Shown here: positions 25,001 through 35,005 of the stretch, piece after piece
Numbering within the stretch: the stretch's first letter is position 1
Layout of the letters: the number at the start of each line of letters is the position of its first letter
DNA from: Euglena gracilis
Lineage: Eukaryota; Euglenida; Euglenophyceae; Euglenales
NCBI GenBank assembly: GCA_039621445.1
Contig: CP154956.1
Coordinates: 84,936,474-85,000,473, forward strand
Length of the DNA stretch: 64,000 nt
Direction: 5' to 3'
Made by a program: the position numbers and the translations under genes
The notes under the pieces: generated by a model
What the model saw: only the letters and a program-made list of their open reading frames with translations
What the model was told of the DNA's origin: nothing
Databases searched by the model: none

Positions 25001-25401
25001 AACCCTCTCCCCAAATAACCCCCCCCCCCCCAAATAATACCCCCCCCCCCTCTCGGGGTCCGACTTTGGCCGCCGAAATAATACCCCCCCCCCCGGTTTC
25101 GGGCCGAAGGCCCGGATTTTTGACCTGGAAATGTAGGTAAAAATCACGATCTCTTGCAACAAATTACGAGAAAAAATCGATTTTTCTGGATGATCTGGCC
25201 TCCAAAAAATGCTAAATTTCATGAGAAAGTACAAAAAAATGACCCCAAAGGGGGGTTTTGGCGCTATTTTTGCTCCTACGGAACTTCGAAAAATTTCGAA
25301 AACTTTTGGGAAATAATACCCCCCCAAATAATACCCCCCCCCTCGGGCCGGAACTTCGGGCGAAAAAAATGATTCCCTGGGGGGTATTATTTGGGGGGGT
25401 T
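25001..25401. mobile_element. word island B (AAATAATACCCCCC), TA target
   Basis: The ends are AACCC... and ...GGGTT, each flanked by TA (24999-25000 and 25402-25403). The word CAAATAATACC plus C run occurs at the left end, twice near 25310-25345, and inverted at the right end (GGTATTATTTGGGG). Between copies are GGCC-rich hairpins and about 180 bp of unique sequence. No open frame of note. Confidence 0.7.
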
Positions 25402-25494
25402 TACCCTCACTCCCCCCTCAAAGTGGCCACCCTCCAGGCACCGTGGGACCCCAAAATGGCCACGCTGGGGGGACACTTTGTGGGGGGGCAGGCT

Positions 25495-25625
25495 TTTTTA
25501 ATTGGGTGCCTACCACACGGGGGGGGGGGTGCCAGGGGCACCCCCCCCATTCCGAAACGAAAGGCAGGCACCCTATACCCCATCCGAAACCCCCCGGGGG
25601 GGTCGGGTTTTTGGGGGTGCCTTTC
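25495..25625. repeat. V-like G/C-run repeat
   Basis: GGGTGCCTACC, AGGCAGGCACCC and several G or C runs match the interior of V1 and of the 34.2-kb copy. Confidence 0.45.
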
Positions 25626-26299
25626 TCGAGATATTTTCGAAAAATCGATTTTTTGACCGATTTTTGAACCCTGCAAAATGGAAGTCGGAAGGGGGGGGGG
25701 CGGGTCAATCCTACCCAGTCTGGACCCTTTTGCAGCTGAATAACTCGGGCCTGGCGGGGAATTGGGGGTCAAACGGAGGTGATTTGAAAACTAGAAATCC
25801 AGTCGCTCGCGACTGGAAAAAAAATTCCGGTAACGGAGCCGGGATCATGGTGATGATCCGCCGGTTCCCAAGGTGGCCCGGGGGGGGGCGGTGGGCGGGA
25901 TCGACTCCCCCTTTTGCCCAGGGGTAAGCTTCGCTCATTCCCATAAAGGGATAAGTGCGCAGTGCCCTAATTATGCGCAGTGCCCTAATTTTAGTCCCCT
26001 TCTTGTGGTGTCAAGCAATGAAAGAAGTGATTATGTGTCAAATTTGGGCTTGGATGATGTAAATATTTGGTCTGAGAAGGACAGTTCTGAGGATTGTGTG
26101 TGCTTTTCCGACCTGAGATGTGGCAGTTATTTCTCCTTTGGGGGGGGGTGCGCACAAACGAAGTAACCTCCTGCAGCAAAAATCAGAGCTATGGGTCATT
26201 TTACATACCGACTTCTATGGATATCAGTGTTGTCCAACACCAATAATTCACGTCCTCGTGGGAGGTATAAATGATTGTAAATGATGCAAGAGCTAATAA

Positions 26300-26549
26300 C
26301 AAGAGAAAACATTGACAGCAATGAGCAGAAAAGCAGAACTTCTGTTCAAAAAACTGCTTGAATTTGGCGCCAGTGACAGCTCCCTTCAAAATGTCGTACA
26401 CAATTGACACAGGTCCTTCAATCAAGAGTGCAACAATAACAGACAGATTGGCCCCTCTTGTTGAAGGAACCACATTGTACGGCCTGATCCAAGATGGAGC
26501 CCATCCAAAACCATGGGCGGAGGAATGGAGATTTTTCGCAACGTCCTAG
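26300..26549. other. possible exon, unidentified
   Basis: Two plus-strand frames abut. One opens with MSRKAELLFKKLLEFG, and the other (to 26549) contains DRLAPLVEGTTLYGLI. They would need a one-base shift to join. The minus strand (26201-26473) reads as a hydrophobic 90-codon frame. I recognise nothing and cannot decide the strand. Confidence 0.2.
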
Positions 26550-26585
26550 GAGAATTGGTTTAAAAAACAACAACTAAAAGCATAT

Positions 26586-27066
26586 ATGGCACAAAGTGGG
26601 GCCCCCATACCTGGGGTATGGGGGTGGTATGGGGTATGGGGTATGGGGTATGGGGTATGGGGTATGGGGTATGGGGTATGGGGTATGGGGTATGGGGTAT
26701 GGGGTATGGGGTATGGGGTATGGGGAAAAAGGTGAGAATTATTTTTTTGCCGGGGGGGGTCGGGGGGGGGGGGGGGGGGAGCCCCCCCCCGGGCACTCGA
26801 ACAGTTTCATACGTTGCGCGATTAGCTTGCAAAAGAGGTCCGTGATTAAGATGAGGTTTATTTTGGGGGTTATTGGGGTATGGGGTATGGGGGTAAGGGC
26901 GCGGTATTGGGGGCTCCCTTTCAACCAAGTTCTCCCAACGCCATGCAATGTATGGGTTCGGGGGTAAAGGGTTATGGGGTTAATTGGGGTATGGGGTATG
27001 GGGTATGGGGTATGGGGTATGGGGTATGGGGTATGGGGGTGGTATGGGGGCCCCACTTTGTGCCAT
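26586..27066. mobile_element. word island G (GGGGTAT units), 26-bp perfect inverted ends
   Basis: The two ends are exact complements over 26 bp, starting ATGGCACAAAGTGGGGCCCC. Arrays of GGGGTAT follow immediately inside each end: about 14 units on the left (26630-26722) and seven on the right (26986-27035), both on the plus strand. A shorter version lies in the middle near 26875. No target duplication is visible. The GGGGTAT run resembles a telomeric repeat, but its framing by inverted ends argues for a mobile or fold-back element. Confidence 0.75.
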
Positions 27067-27165
27067 GACTCACTAAAAGACGTTGGTTACAACCACTTTC
27101 GTCAGCAAAAATGAGGTCACCCTAACTGTCATGACTGTGGTTTTGGTGTGTCCGTGCTGCCTGTA

Positions 27166-27552
27166 AACCCCCCCTCCCACTTATAAACCCCCCCCACTTA
27201 TAAACCACACCCCACTTATAAACCCCCCCCTTGGGCCGACCAACCAAACCGGGACCTATAACCCCCCCCCCCCCTGGGGAAACAAAACGAAAGCTGCCGG
27301 GGACGATTTTTTTGCCGCAAACCACCCAAAAACTGATTTTTTTTGGCAATTTTTTGAGACCGACCATCATCAAAAATGCCATTTTTGTCAAGATTTGACG
27401 AAAATTGCCAGTTTGGGTGGGTTTCGGGCGGTCGCATTTTTACCAACCATTCCGGGACCTATAAAAACCCCCACCTATAAACCCCCCCCTTCGGCCGACC
27501 AACCAAACCGGATCCATCAAACCCCGGGGGTTTATAAGTGGGAGGAGGGGTT
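27166..27552. mobile_element. word island C (TTATAAACCCCCC), TA target
   Basis: The left end is AACCCCCCCTCCCACTTATA and the right end is the imperfect complement ending in GGAGGGGTT. Both are flanked by TA (27164-27165 and 27553-27554). The word CTTATAAACC plus C run occurs three times at the left. Variants CTATAAACC and CTATAACC occur near 27255 and 27475, with a GGCCGACCAACCAAACC phrase directly repeated at 27234 and 27492. Confidence 0.8.
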
Positions 27553-27774
27553 TAACTGCCGGGTGATGCATACCTGTTTGAAGGGGACCAACCTTCCACC
27601 ATTTAAACAATGTGATGTGCAGATAAATTAGGCGATTGTGGCATAAAAACCTTTCCAGAACTCTGCCGCTGTCGACGGACCGAAATGTGTGTCTACCGAT
27701 ATACAACCCACCTGTATCACACGACAATACCAATCTGTCACTCCAGACGTATCAGAAAGCTTGTTAGGACGATA

Positions 27775-28262
27775 ACCCCCCCCCCAAATATAAGAAACCC
27801 GTTTCTTATATTTGGGTGTCGGCCAATCGGCCCAAAGGGTTTCTTATATTTGGGTGTCGAAGGCAGGCCCCAAGGGTTTCTTATAAATGGAACTTTTTCT
27901 TCCTTCGGTTCCTTCGTGTAATTTATTACATGTGACCGCGGCATGTAGGATTTTCTTCATGTCTGACGGCTTCTGAGGCGCTGGAGCGTGTTTATGCTGA
28001 ATCGGATCATTCCATCAGTCCAGAAGAGAGTGGTAGAGTGTTATTTCTGACTCTGGGAGTGATGCCAGTGAAACAGAAAAAGTGAAAGAAAAATTCGCAA
28101 GGGATGAAAGGTTTCTCATATATGGTTTAGCATCCAACAGCCTAGGGGTTTCTTATATTCGGGGGTTTCTTATATTTGGGTGTCGGCTGAAAATCGGCCA
28201 AAGGGTTTCTTACATTTGGGGGTTTCTAATAGCGAGGGGTTTCTTATATTTGGGGGGGGGGT
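27775..28262. mobile_element. word island D (TTTCTTATATTTGGG), TA target
   Basis: The left end is A, a C run, then AAATATAAGAAACC. The right end is GGTTTCTTATATTT, a G run and T. Both are flanked by TA (27773-27774 and 28263-28264). GGTTTCTTATATTTGGG recurs at least seven times, at the left (27812-27890) and right (28140-28255). About 250 bp of unrelated sequence lies between. No protein is recognisable. Confidence 0.8.
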
Positions 28263-28369
28263 TAGTTTGAGACCTTTGTGTTTCCTAACCTGTATCGTGA
28301 GGTGTGAACCTTATATATTGCTGTTTCACCAGCTGCAGTTGGAAGTTCAAAGAAATTTCAAAAAAAATG

Positions 28370-28428
28370 TTGATTTGCACAATTGCGCACATCGACAATG
28401 AAAAAAGCTTGAATACGTGAGTGCCAGC
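28370..28428. repeat. R-type end fragment
   Basis: GCGCACATCGACAATGAAAA followed by AAGCTTGAAT matches the inner part of the right end of R1 (6640-6675). The outermost GCCGCCTAAG is missing. Confidence 0.55.
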
Positions 28429-28939
28429 GTTGAAGACCTGGGAGCAAAAATGTCTTTTTTCTTTTTTTCTGCAATTTGCAATAATGCCAAATCTATTTTT
28501 TTTTTTACAGTGATATTTGCCTGGATCAGACTTAGCAGAAGGCATGGAGTAAAGGAGCTTCCTCAGTTGCAGGCGCCAGGTAGGGATCCCGTCGATTCCC
28601 CCCCTCTTGGGCTTCATGTGCGGGGACTTCTCTGCAAAGTTGTTTGTTTTTTTTTTCGCTTTTTTTTTTTTCTGCACAAAAAAAAAAAAAAGTTTTGTTT
28701 TTTTTCTTCTTCTGCTGCCATCTTGAGAAGATGTCGACCGTTTTCTTTCAAAATTTACAGGGGTGCTGTAGATTAGTTGCTGAATTCAATGAAGTTGGTT
28801 CTTTTGCTGAATGTCATGGTCTCGAACCACATGGAAGGCGGAGGAAATATTTTTGCCTCTTGCACAGGAAGATAGAAGTGCATGCATTTCCATTTCTTTT
28901 GTTCTAACGAAATTCCATGTTTGCAAAATACTCCACCAG

Positions 28940-29147
28940 GATCACAATTTGACAATTCAAGGCGTCTGCGACACACAGCAGCATGAACATGTTCGTGTCA
29001 GTAGAGAAACTGTCCGACGTTCATTCTACAGAATGGGTTGGACCTGCAAAAAAGCGTCAAAGCAGCCTCACGCCTGCAACACCATTGAAACAAAGAGAAT
29101 CTGCAAAGTATTTGCAGAAGCTTTGCGCAGTTTGAAAATGCGGATGG
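28940..29147 (+). pseudogene. IS630/Tc1-type transposase fragment (helix-turn-helix part)
   Basis: Roughly 70 residues of an open frame that starts further upstream (about 28811) read like the second DNA-binding helix-turn-helix of IS630/Tc1-mariner transposases. The diagnostic part is VSRETVRR, then GWTCKKASKQP, then a conserved N and an ETKR..FAEALRSLK helix, as in that family just before the catalytic domain. The DDE/D catalytic residues are absent: the sequence runs into TGCGCA words at 29157. Only this part is left, or the rest was replaced. It is the only transposase trace found. Its family uses TA targets, which fits the TA-flanked islands nearby, though a link is inference. Confidence 0.5.
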
Positions 29148-29156
29148 AACAAGTGA

Positions 29157-29312
29157 GGGTCGATGTGCGCATTTGCGCCCATGTATTTTGCATAAATGGT
29201 TGGTGTGCGCATTTGCGCACATTGACCATCTATGGATTTCAAGATGGTTGATGCGCGCAAATGCGCACACCAACCGCATACAAATACATAAGTGGTTGAT
29301 GTGCGCAAGTGG
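29157..29312. repeat. cluster of R-type TGCGCA words
   Basis: GGTCGATGTGCGCATTTGCG at 29158 is followed by GTTGGTGTGCGCATTTGCGC at 29200, and by inverted or degenerate copies near 29250 and 29295. Spacing and wording match the interior of R1. Confidence 0.6.
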
Positions 29313-29489
29313 GGGGGGGGTTAACCTTCCAGATGCCTCAGCCGGGAATCGTTCCATTCTGACCACAATGATGCCACATTTTTCCCTCAGAAAACATGCA
29401 ACACACCAGTGTTTGCGTACAATATCACTTCGGCGCCGGTGAGCCAACAATGGCCTATTTTCAAAGGAATGTGCCTGGGCACAGGCCGA

Positions 29490-29725
29490 AATCTGACCCC
29501 CCCGGGGGGGGGTAGTGCCTGCCTGGGCAGGCACTCAAAGGCACTCCGGACCCCCCCTCCCCCCTGGGGTTGGTAAAAAAAACAGCCTGCCTGGGAATTG
29601 CGTGTTTTTTTGCTGTATTTTGAGGTTGGAATGCCATGAAAACCCCCGCACCTATCCCCCCAAAGTGAAAAAACACCGACAAAAAACCAAAACCCCAGTG
29701 CCGCCTCCCCCCTTTTTGTGCGATG
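29490..29725. repeat. V-like repeat and R-derived fragment
   Basis: GCCTGCCTGGGCAGGCAC between C and G runs (29516-29560) is V-type. The adjacent 29585-29712 (GGAATTGCGTGTTTTTTGCT onward) matches 4968-5090 in R1, including CCTATCCCCCCAAAGTG. A further R1-like scrap lies at 31050-31095. Confidence 0.55.
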
Positions 29726-29729
29726 CGGC

Positions 29730-30660
29730 TCTCCCCACCGGCTGTTGGCGGCCCCTGGCTGGCTCACTGCGGGGGCCTCAGACTTGTGTGTTTGGATGTA
29801 TGCCGGAGCGCGGTGAACAAGGATGGGGGGTCAGGATGGGTCCAATCGCGTCGCAGGTGAGGGACGCAGAATGGAAGGCGCGCTTGGGGATTTTTTGAAG
29901 GCCCGTGCGGCGTGACGGGAAAGTGGTTTGAAGGGAAGGAAAGGGTCGCGAGTCCCCACCGAACTTGCAGCGGGGATGTGTCCGGCCAAATTGCATCGGA
30001 CTTTGCTCTGAAAACAGACAGAAATGTCGGAAATGTCAGAAATCGAAAAAACACGTGTATCAAGAACCAGGTGCGAATTTTTTTAAAAAAAAGAGGTTTG
30101 CGAAAATGCGCACGTGGTCGGCGTGACACACTATGACGGCCTTGTGGATGCTCAAATGCGATCACCCATTATCACCTGATGTGAACACATCATGACGACC
30201 CCAACACCACCTGCAATGGCTCCTTCAAGCCCTTGCCCAAGCGGCGCCGTTGCACGTGTGCCGCGACGTGCTGGCGGTGGGCCACCTAGTAGTGGAGGTC
30301 TACGGTCTCCACATGGACCTGGACCTGTCACTGATGGACCTGGACCTGTCACTGGGTCAGAATCGGCCCTTAAAAAAGCCTCATGGAGGAGGAGAGCGTG
30401 TGGCAGCTGAGTAAGTTGCACACGGCCCTCGAAAACCGCTGCCCCCTGGCTCACGTTTTGCTGCAAAAGTATCTGTCTGAAATTTTGCTAGCGTAGTCGG
30501 TGTGCATGCGCACGTCGTAATGGTATGTGCATTTTGCACTCCTCTGACGTCCATCTTTACGCACGTGGTCGGTGTTGAGTCGCAGTACTTTCGCGCAACC
30601 CAACCGGATGTGAAAAAATAAAATACTCTTTCCCTCCAAAACAGTGAGCTTTGTGGCCAC
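29730..30660. other. spacer with short repeats; no gene recognised
   Basis: Contains a direct repeat of GATGGACCTGGACCTGTCAC (30334-30353) with a partial neighbour, and TGCGCAC-like words near 30105 and 30510. The open frames match nothing. Confidence 0.35.
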
Positions 30661-30699
30661 ATTTAAGGAGCTCCCATTTTCCATTGTTTCCATTGACCC

Positions 30700-31260
30700 G
30701 CAGCATGCCCACCCCCCCCCCAGTCTACCGTCCCGGATGTGAGGGATAACATGGCCAGTCGCTGCTCGGGGGGGGGGGGGAACGCAAATGTTTTTTTTTC
30801 GATTTTGCCAAAATTTGCGTTTTTTCCGTTTTTCCTTTTTTTTGTGTGTGTTTTGTTTCCGGCGATTTTTGGGATTTTTGCAGGAAAGTTTGTTTTATGA
30901 AAAATTCCTTGGTTTGGCCCGATTTTTTCCCGACAATGATTTTTTTTGTCATCTTTGCATTTTTTGGTCAACAGTATGCAAAATGGAAAATTTTCATTTG
31001 CGGAGCCGAAAATTTTTCTAAGTCCTCTCCAGTGGAAAACTGCACATCCCGGGGACGATTTCTCGTTTTTGGCACCGCCTGTCCTGGGAGCAGGCCGTAT
31101 TTTAGTCGGGTGCTGACACCCCGGGGGGGGGGGTGAGTGAGCCTTGGAGTGCCTGCCTGGGCAGACACTCCAAGGCACTCCAAATACGCCCCCCCCCCGG
31201 GGGGGGCAGGGCACTTGGCCGAAAGTGCCCTAGCACAGACCCCGGCGACTCAGGGTTGTC
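30700..31260. repeat. G/C-run repeats of V type
   Basis: GAGTGCCTGCCTGGGCAGAC with following GGCACTCC copies and G runs (31140-31230) belong to the V vocabulary. The stretch 30780-31020 is T-rich with no recognisable gene. Confidence 0.4.
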
Positions 31261-31422
31261 AGTCAAAGCATCTCTCACGGAAAAACTCCTTTCACTTCGT
31301 TTTGTTGGACAGCATGTGGACAGTGGCTAGGCACACTGTGCCTAGGGTCAGTCCAGGAGTAGTGCCAGATTCCAAAGGGTTTCGGGGGGGGGGGACCGCA
31401 GAAATATGCACACAAACACATA

Positions 31423-31821
31423 CCATGCCCCCCCCCTTACTGTTCCCGTCCCGTGGCCCCCTTTTGGGTCCATGGGAACAGTAAGGGGGGGGAACAGTTA
31501 GGGGGGGGGACAAGCTCCCCCCCCCTTACTGTTCCCATGGGCCATCAACCAACCAACCAAATTAGACCCAAAAGGCGACCTAAAATGCCAAAATGAAGCT
31601 TTTTTGGTTTACATGCTTGAAAATTGCACCTCCACAACATCCATTTTGGCATTAGGTTGGATTTTGGTGGGATGGAAAGCACCTAAAACCGACCCAAAAA
31701 ATCCCCTTTTTACCTTGTGTTCCAAGAATCCTTTACAAAAAGTGCTATGACACTGTACTGTTCCCGTCCCCCCAATGGGAACAGTAAGGGGGGGGGAACA
31801 GTAAAGGGGGGGGGGGCATGG
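31423..31821. mobile_element. word island E (GGGAACAGTAAGGGG), TA target, CCATGCCCC ends
   Basis: The ends are CCATG + C run + TTACTGTTCCC and its complement, flanked by TA (31421-31422 and 31822-31823). GGGAACAGTAA plus G run, in both orientations, occurs about seven times in two clusters (31423-31545 and 31757-31821). Some 210 bp of unique sequence lies between. The CCATG cap is shared with island F although the inner words differ. Confidence 0.85.
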
Positions 31822-32138
31822 TAAAATACAGTTTGGTGAAGCAGAAATCGGTGCAAATGTCTTGTGCATTGCAATTGCATAATGCTCCTTTCATGTTGAA
31901 CACGTCACAGAGATTTACAAAGAAAACAAAAGAGCTCGGCGGCCAGAATTCTGGGCCGGGGGCCAAATACGTTGTGGGCCTAGGGCCAAAATTTTGGGGT
32001 TGGGGGCCAAAAATTTGGGTATTTGGGCCAAAATTGAGGGCGATTAGCTGCAAACAATAATGTAGAATTCTGGGCCCAAGAAACAGGATTTAACATAGTG
32101 GTTTGGTTTGCGGTTTCCTAAATAAAAATCAACACATA

Positions 32139-32343
32139 CCATGCCCCCCCCCCTTTATGTACCTCCCCCCGGGAGGCCAAAACCGGGCAGGAGGTACATA
32201 ATGGGGGGGAGGTACACAATGGGGGGGGGCAAGTTTTTCTTTGGCGGGACATGGGAGAAGGTGGTGCTACCCCCCCATTATGTACCTCCCCCCCCCAGGG
32301 GGTACACAATGGGGGGGGTACACAATGGGGGGGGGGGGCATGG
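32139..32343. mobile_element. word island F (GGTACAYAATGGGG), TA target, CCATGCCCC ends
   Basis: The ends are CCATG + C run and G run + CATGG, flanked by TA (32137-32138 and 32344-32345). GTACATAATGGGGG or GTACACAATGGGGG and complements occur seven times within 205 bp. A small GGGAGG/CCTCCC hairpin sits in each half. Confidence 0.85.
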
Positions 32344-32734
32344 TATTTTTCAGAGAAAAAGAAAAAATTGTTTTCTTGAGAAAGTCATTGATTGGGGGAC
32401 ACACCAGCACAGCATTTTTCAATGTAAACAATGTTTTGACATTGAAGAGAGTAACTTGGGTCTCAATGTCTTCTTCAAGGTCAGGGAAGCCTGTGACAGA
32501 TGATACACCTTGACACTCACCATCACCCCCACATCCCCCACATCCCCATATCCTGGATGATGGACTTCGTTCGCTTAAGGCGAACCCAGAAATTCTGGCC
32601 TGCCCAAAAAACTCATGTTCCCAAGTCCCCCAAAAGCCACGAAATTTCATCCTCAATCTGTTGTTTTTTTGGGGGGGGGATGTATTATTATAATTATTTT
32701 TTAAAACAAGCCAAAAAAACAAAGGCAATTTTGG

Positions 32735-33515
32735 TTGATCGCAAGGTTGAACCTGATATCAGTCAAAATGACTCAAAATCCAGTAATTTTGGTTGCACTC
32801 CCCCCAAAGAGAAAATCAGCACTTTTGCCATTTTTTTTTGTTTGAAACCATTCCAAATCTCGTCCTTGCGTTGTCCAAGCGCAGGGGTAAAAAACTGAAA
32901 TAAAAGAAAAATTTTGCCCCATACCCATAGCAATGGCACTATTTCTTGCACAGTACCGAGGGAAAGGAGCAAGCACCAAAGGCACGATACCACTACGTTG
33001 ACCCGGGAGGGCCCTTCCTTGTACAAGGCCACCAGAGCGTTGGCCATTGCCACCCCAAAGCGCACTGTCAACAGGTGGACGTTGCTAAGGTGTGTTGGCA
33101 GCCTCAAGGACAGCCAAAAATTGGGCTGGTGGGGGGTAGGGACAGCGCACTGTTCACATCATAGCTGGCGTTTTTTTTGTTTTTTTAAAAAAAACGTTTT
33201 TTTGTTTTTTATTAAAAAAAACGGGCAAAAAAAACGGCAAAAAAAACAAAGGGGAAAATGATGGTCCAAATTTTGCCTTTGATCGCAAGGGTGAACCAAT
33301 CTTAGCTCAAATGACTTGAAAACCAATACTTTTGGTTGTCTTCAACAAGAATGGTCAAAATAGGGCATTTTTCTGCCATTTTGGCTTGAAACCATTCCAA
33401 ACTAACTTGAAACATCCCAAATTTGGTGTCTTTCTCTGACCGGGGATGGGCAAAAAAAAGCTAAAATTAAAGGTAAAAAAATTTTTGCCCTGGACCCTCA
33501 ATGGCGTTTTTTTTA
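32735..33515. repeat. direct repeat of about 200 bp, split by element X
   Basis: Sequence from GATCGCAAGGTTGAACC (32739) to CCATAGCAATGG (about 32936) is repeated, diverged, from GATCGCAAGGGTGAACC (33281) to TCAATGGCG (about 33509). The second copy is inside element X. The frames through the repeats are not convincing as genes. Confidence 0.55.
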
Positions 33516-33592
33516 TTTTTTTTAAAAAAACATGTTTTTTTTAAAAAAAACGTGTTTCTTTTGACTTCGTTTTAAACGAAGTGCCAGCTATG
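33160..33592. mobile_element. element X: CATAGCTGGC ends, 8-bp TSD
   Basis: CATAGCTGGC at the left and GCCAGCTATG at the right are exact complements. The flanks are GTTCACAT (33152-33159 and 33593-33600), an 8-bp duplication as made by hAT- or P-type transposases. Just inside both ends are runs of TTTTTTTAAAAAAAACG, so the end-proximal word is iterated here too, with A/T instead of G/C. No coding capacity. Confidence 0.8.
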
Positions 33593-33724
33593 GTTCACAT
33601 GGTGCCAACCTGGCCATGGTACACAAAGAAACCTTCGGGAAAAATCACATGGCAGATCCTGATTTCCCAGAACCTTCTGAGCGAAAAAATTGTCTCTGCC
33701 TAGTCCCTGACGCTTCCAGAACAT

Positions 33725-33842
33725 GCTTGTGCTTACCAACCGGGGGGGGAGGGGGGGTGCTATAGGGTGCCTGCCCCTAGCAGGCACCCCCCCCCCCGGG
33801 GGGGATAGGGGTCCGGGGGGGACCCAGAAAATTTTCATTGAA
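33725..33842. repeat. V-type repeat, left end
   Basis: GCTTGTGCTTACCAACCGGG through ACCCAGAAAATTTTCATTG is nearly identical to 12356-12477 in V1. It includes GGTGCCTGCCCCTAGCAGGC. Confidence 0.6.
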
Positions 33843-34226
33843 AATGGCGAGCTGGGTTAGCCAGGCTAGCCAGGCCAGCAGCACCCCAAACACACTGGAG
33901 GACACCTCCCACTCCAAAGTGTTCTCAAAGAAAAAGAAAATGTGTTCTCACACCCGGTTCAGTCCTGAACCCAGGGGCCTGACCTCATTTTGGGCTGACG
34001 CCCAAACCGCAGTCTCTGGCCCCGGGTTCACGAGCGAACTGGGGTCAGGGACCCAGAATCCAGATTTTCGACACGGAATCCAAAATCCTGAATTTTGGCG
34101 ACTGGGATTGTATCTGTGTCTGTTTCAACTGCTCAAGTGTGAGCTCAGCAGGCGACCATCAATGTCAACCAAATCTGACCTTCAAAATTGCTTGGAAATT
34201 TTGGTACCCTGGGGTTCTGCTTACAG

Positions 34227-34410
34227 GCTTGTGCTTAGTCGGGTGCCTACCCCACGGGGGGGGTGCTAGGGGCAGGCACCCCATTGCACCCGATCCAACC
34301 CCCCCCCCCGGGGGGGGGGTAGGGTTTTGGGGGGTGCCTGCCCCTAGCAGGCACCCCCCTCCAACCCCGGCGCCTTCGGCGCCGGGGGCCCGCCAAGCAA
34401 GCCTGCTCCT
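34227..34410. repeat. V-type repeat, right part, with GGCGCC hairpin
   Basis: GCTTGTGCTTAGTCGGGTGC, GGTGCCTGCCCCTAGCAGGC and CGGCGCCTTCGGCGCCGGGG occur between G and C runs. This is the reverse-complement match of the right part of V1. Confidence 0.6.
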
Positions 34411-35005
34411 CATTGATTGGTCCAGCAAAAAAATTTTGGCGTATGAAGCCGAAATTTTTGAAGAAAATGTTTAAATGGCGTAAAAATGGTGGGTTTTTTG
34501 GGTTTTTTGGGTTTTTTTCGGGTGGATCCCCAAAGTCAAAGAATTTGGGCAACTCTAAATAATTATCTAACCCAAAAGGGAACAGAAGGAAAAGTAAATC
34601 AAATTCCTGACATCCAAAATGCAAAGGGGGTGGGGACTCAGGCTGGACCAGGTTTTGGAGGCGGGTCATAAAAGGGAACCATGAAAGTGAGGCTCTCAAG
34701 GGTACCATCCCCCTCCCCAATCACCGGCCCACAACAGTCTGACACAGGCAAGATCGCGGGGGGGGGGGTCAACAAATTTCATTCAGTCCGCTCTTGGCCC
34801 AGACCTTTGGCAAGGAACGGGAAAAGGTCGGGGGGGGGGGGATGGTGGGTTGGAAAATGAAACAAAAAAAAACCTGTTGGTTTCAAGACATTGAAATATT
34901 ATGTTGGTCAATTTGCAAGACAACAAAAAGCAAAACATGTGTGAAGGCCCAGACAAAATTGTTTTTTAGAAAAACGACCGGCACTAACGGTTTCTGATAC
35001 GAAAA

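Noticed and set aside
26630-26722. GGGGTAT array as a chromosome end or interstitial telomere
   Set aside because: It is bounded by a perfect 26-bp inverted repeat, recurs as a second array in the same element, and is surrounded by ordinary sequence on both sides.
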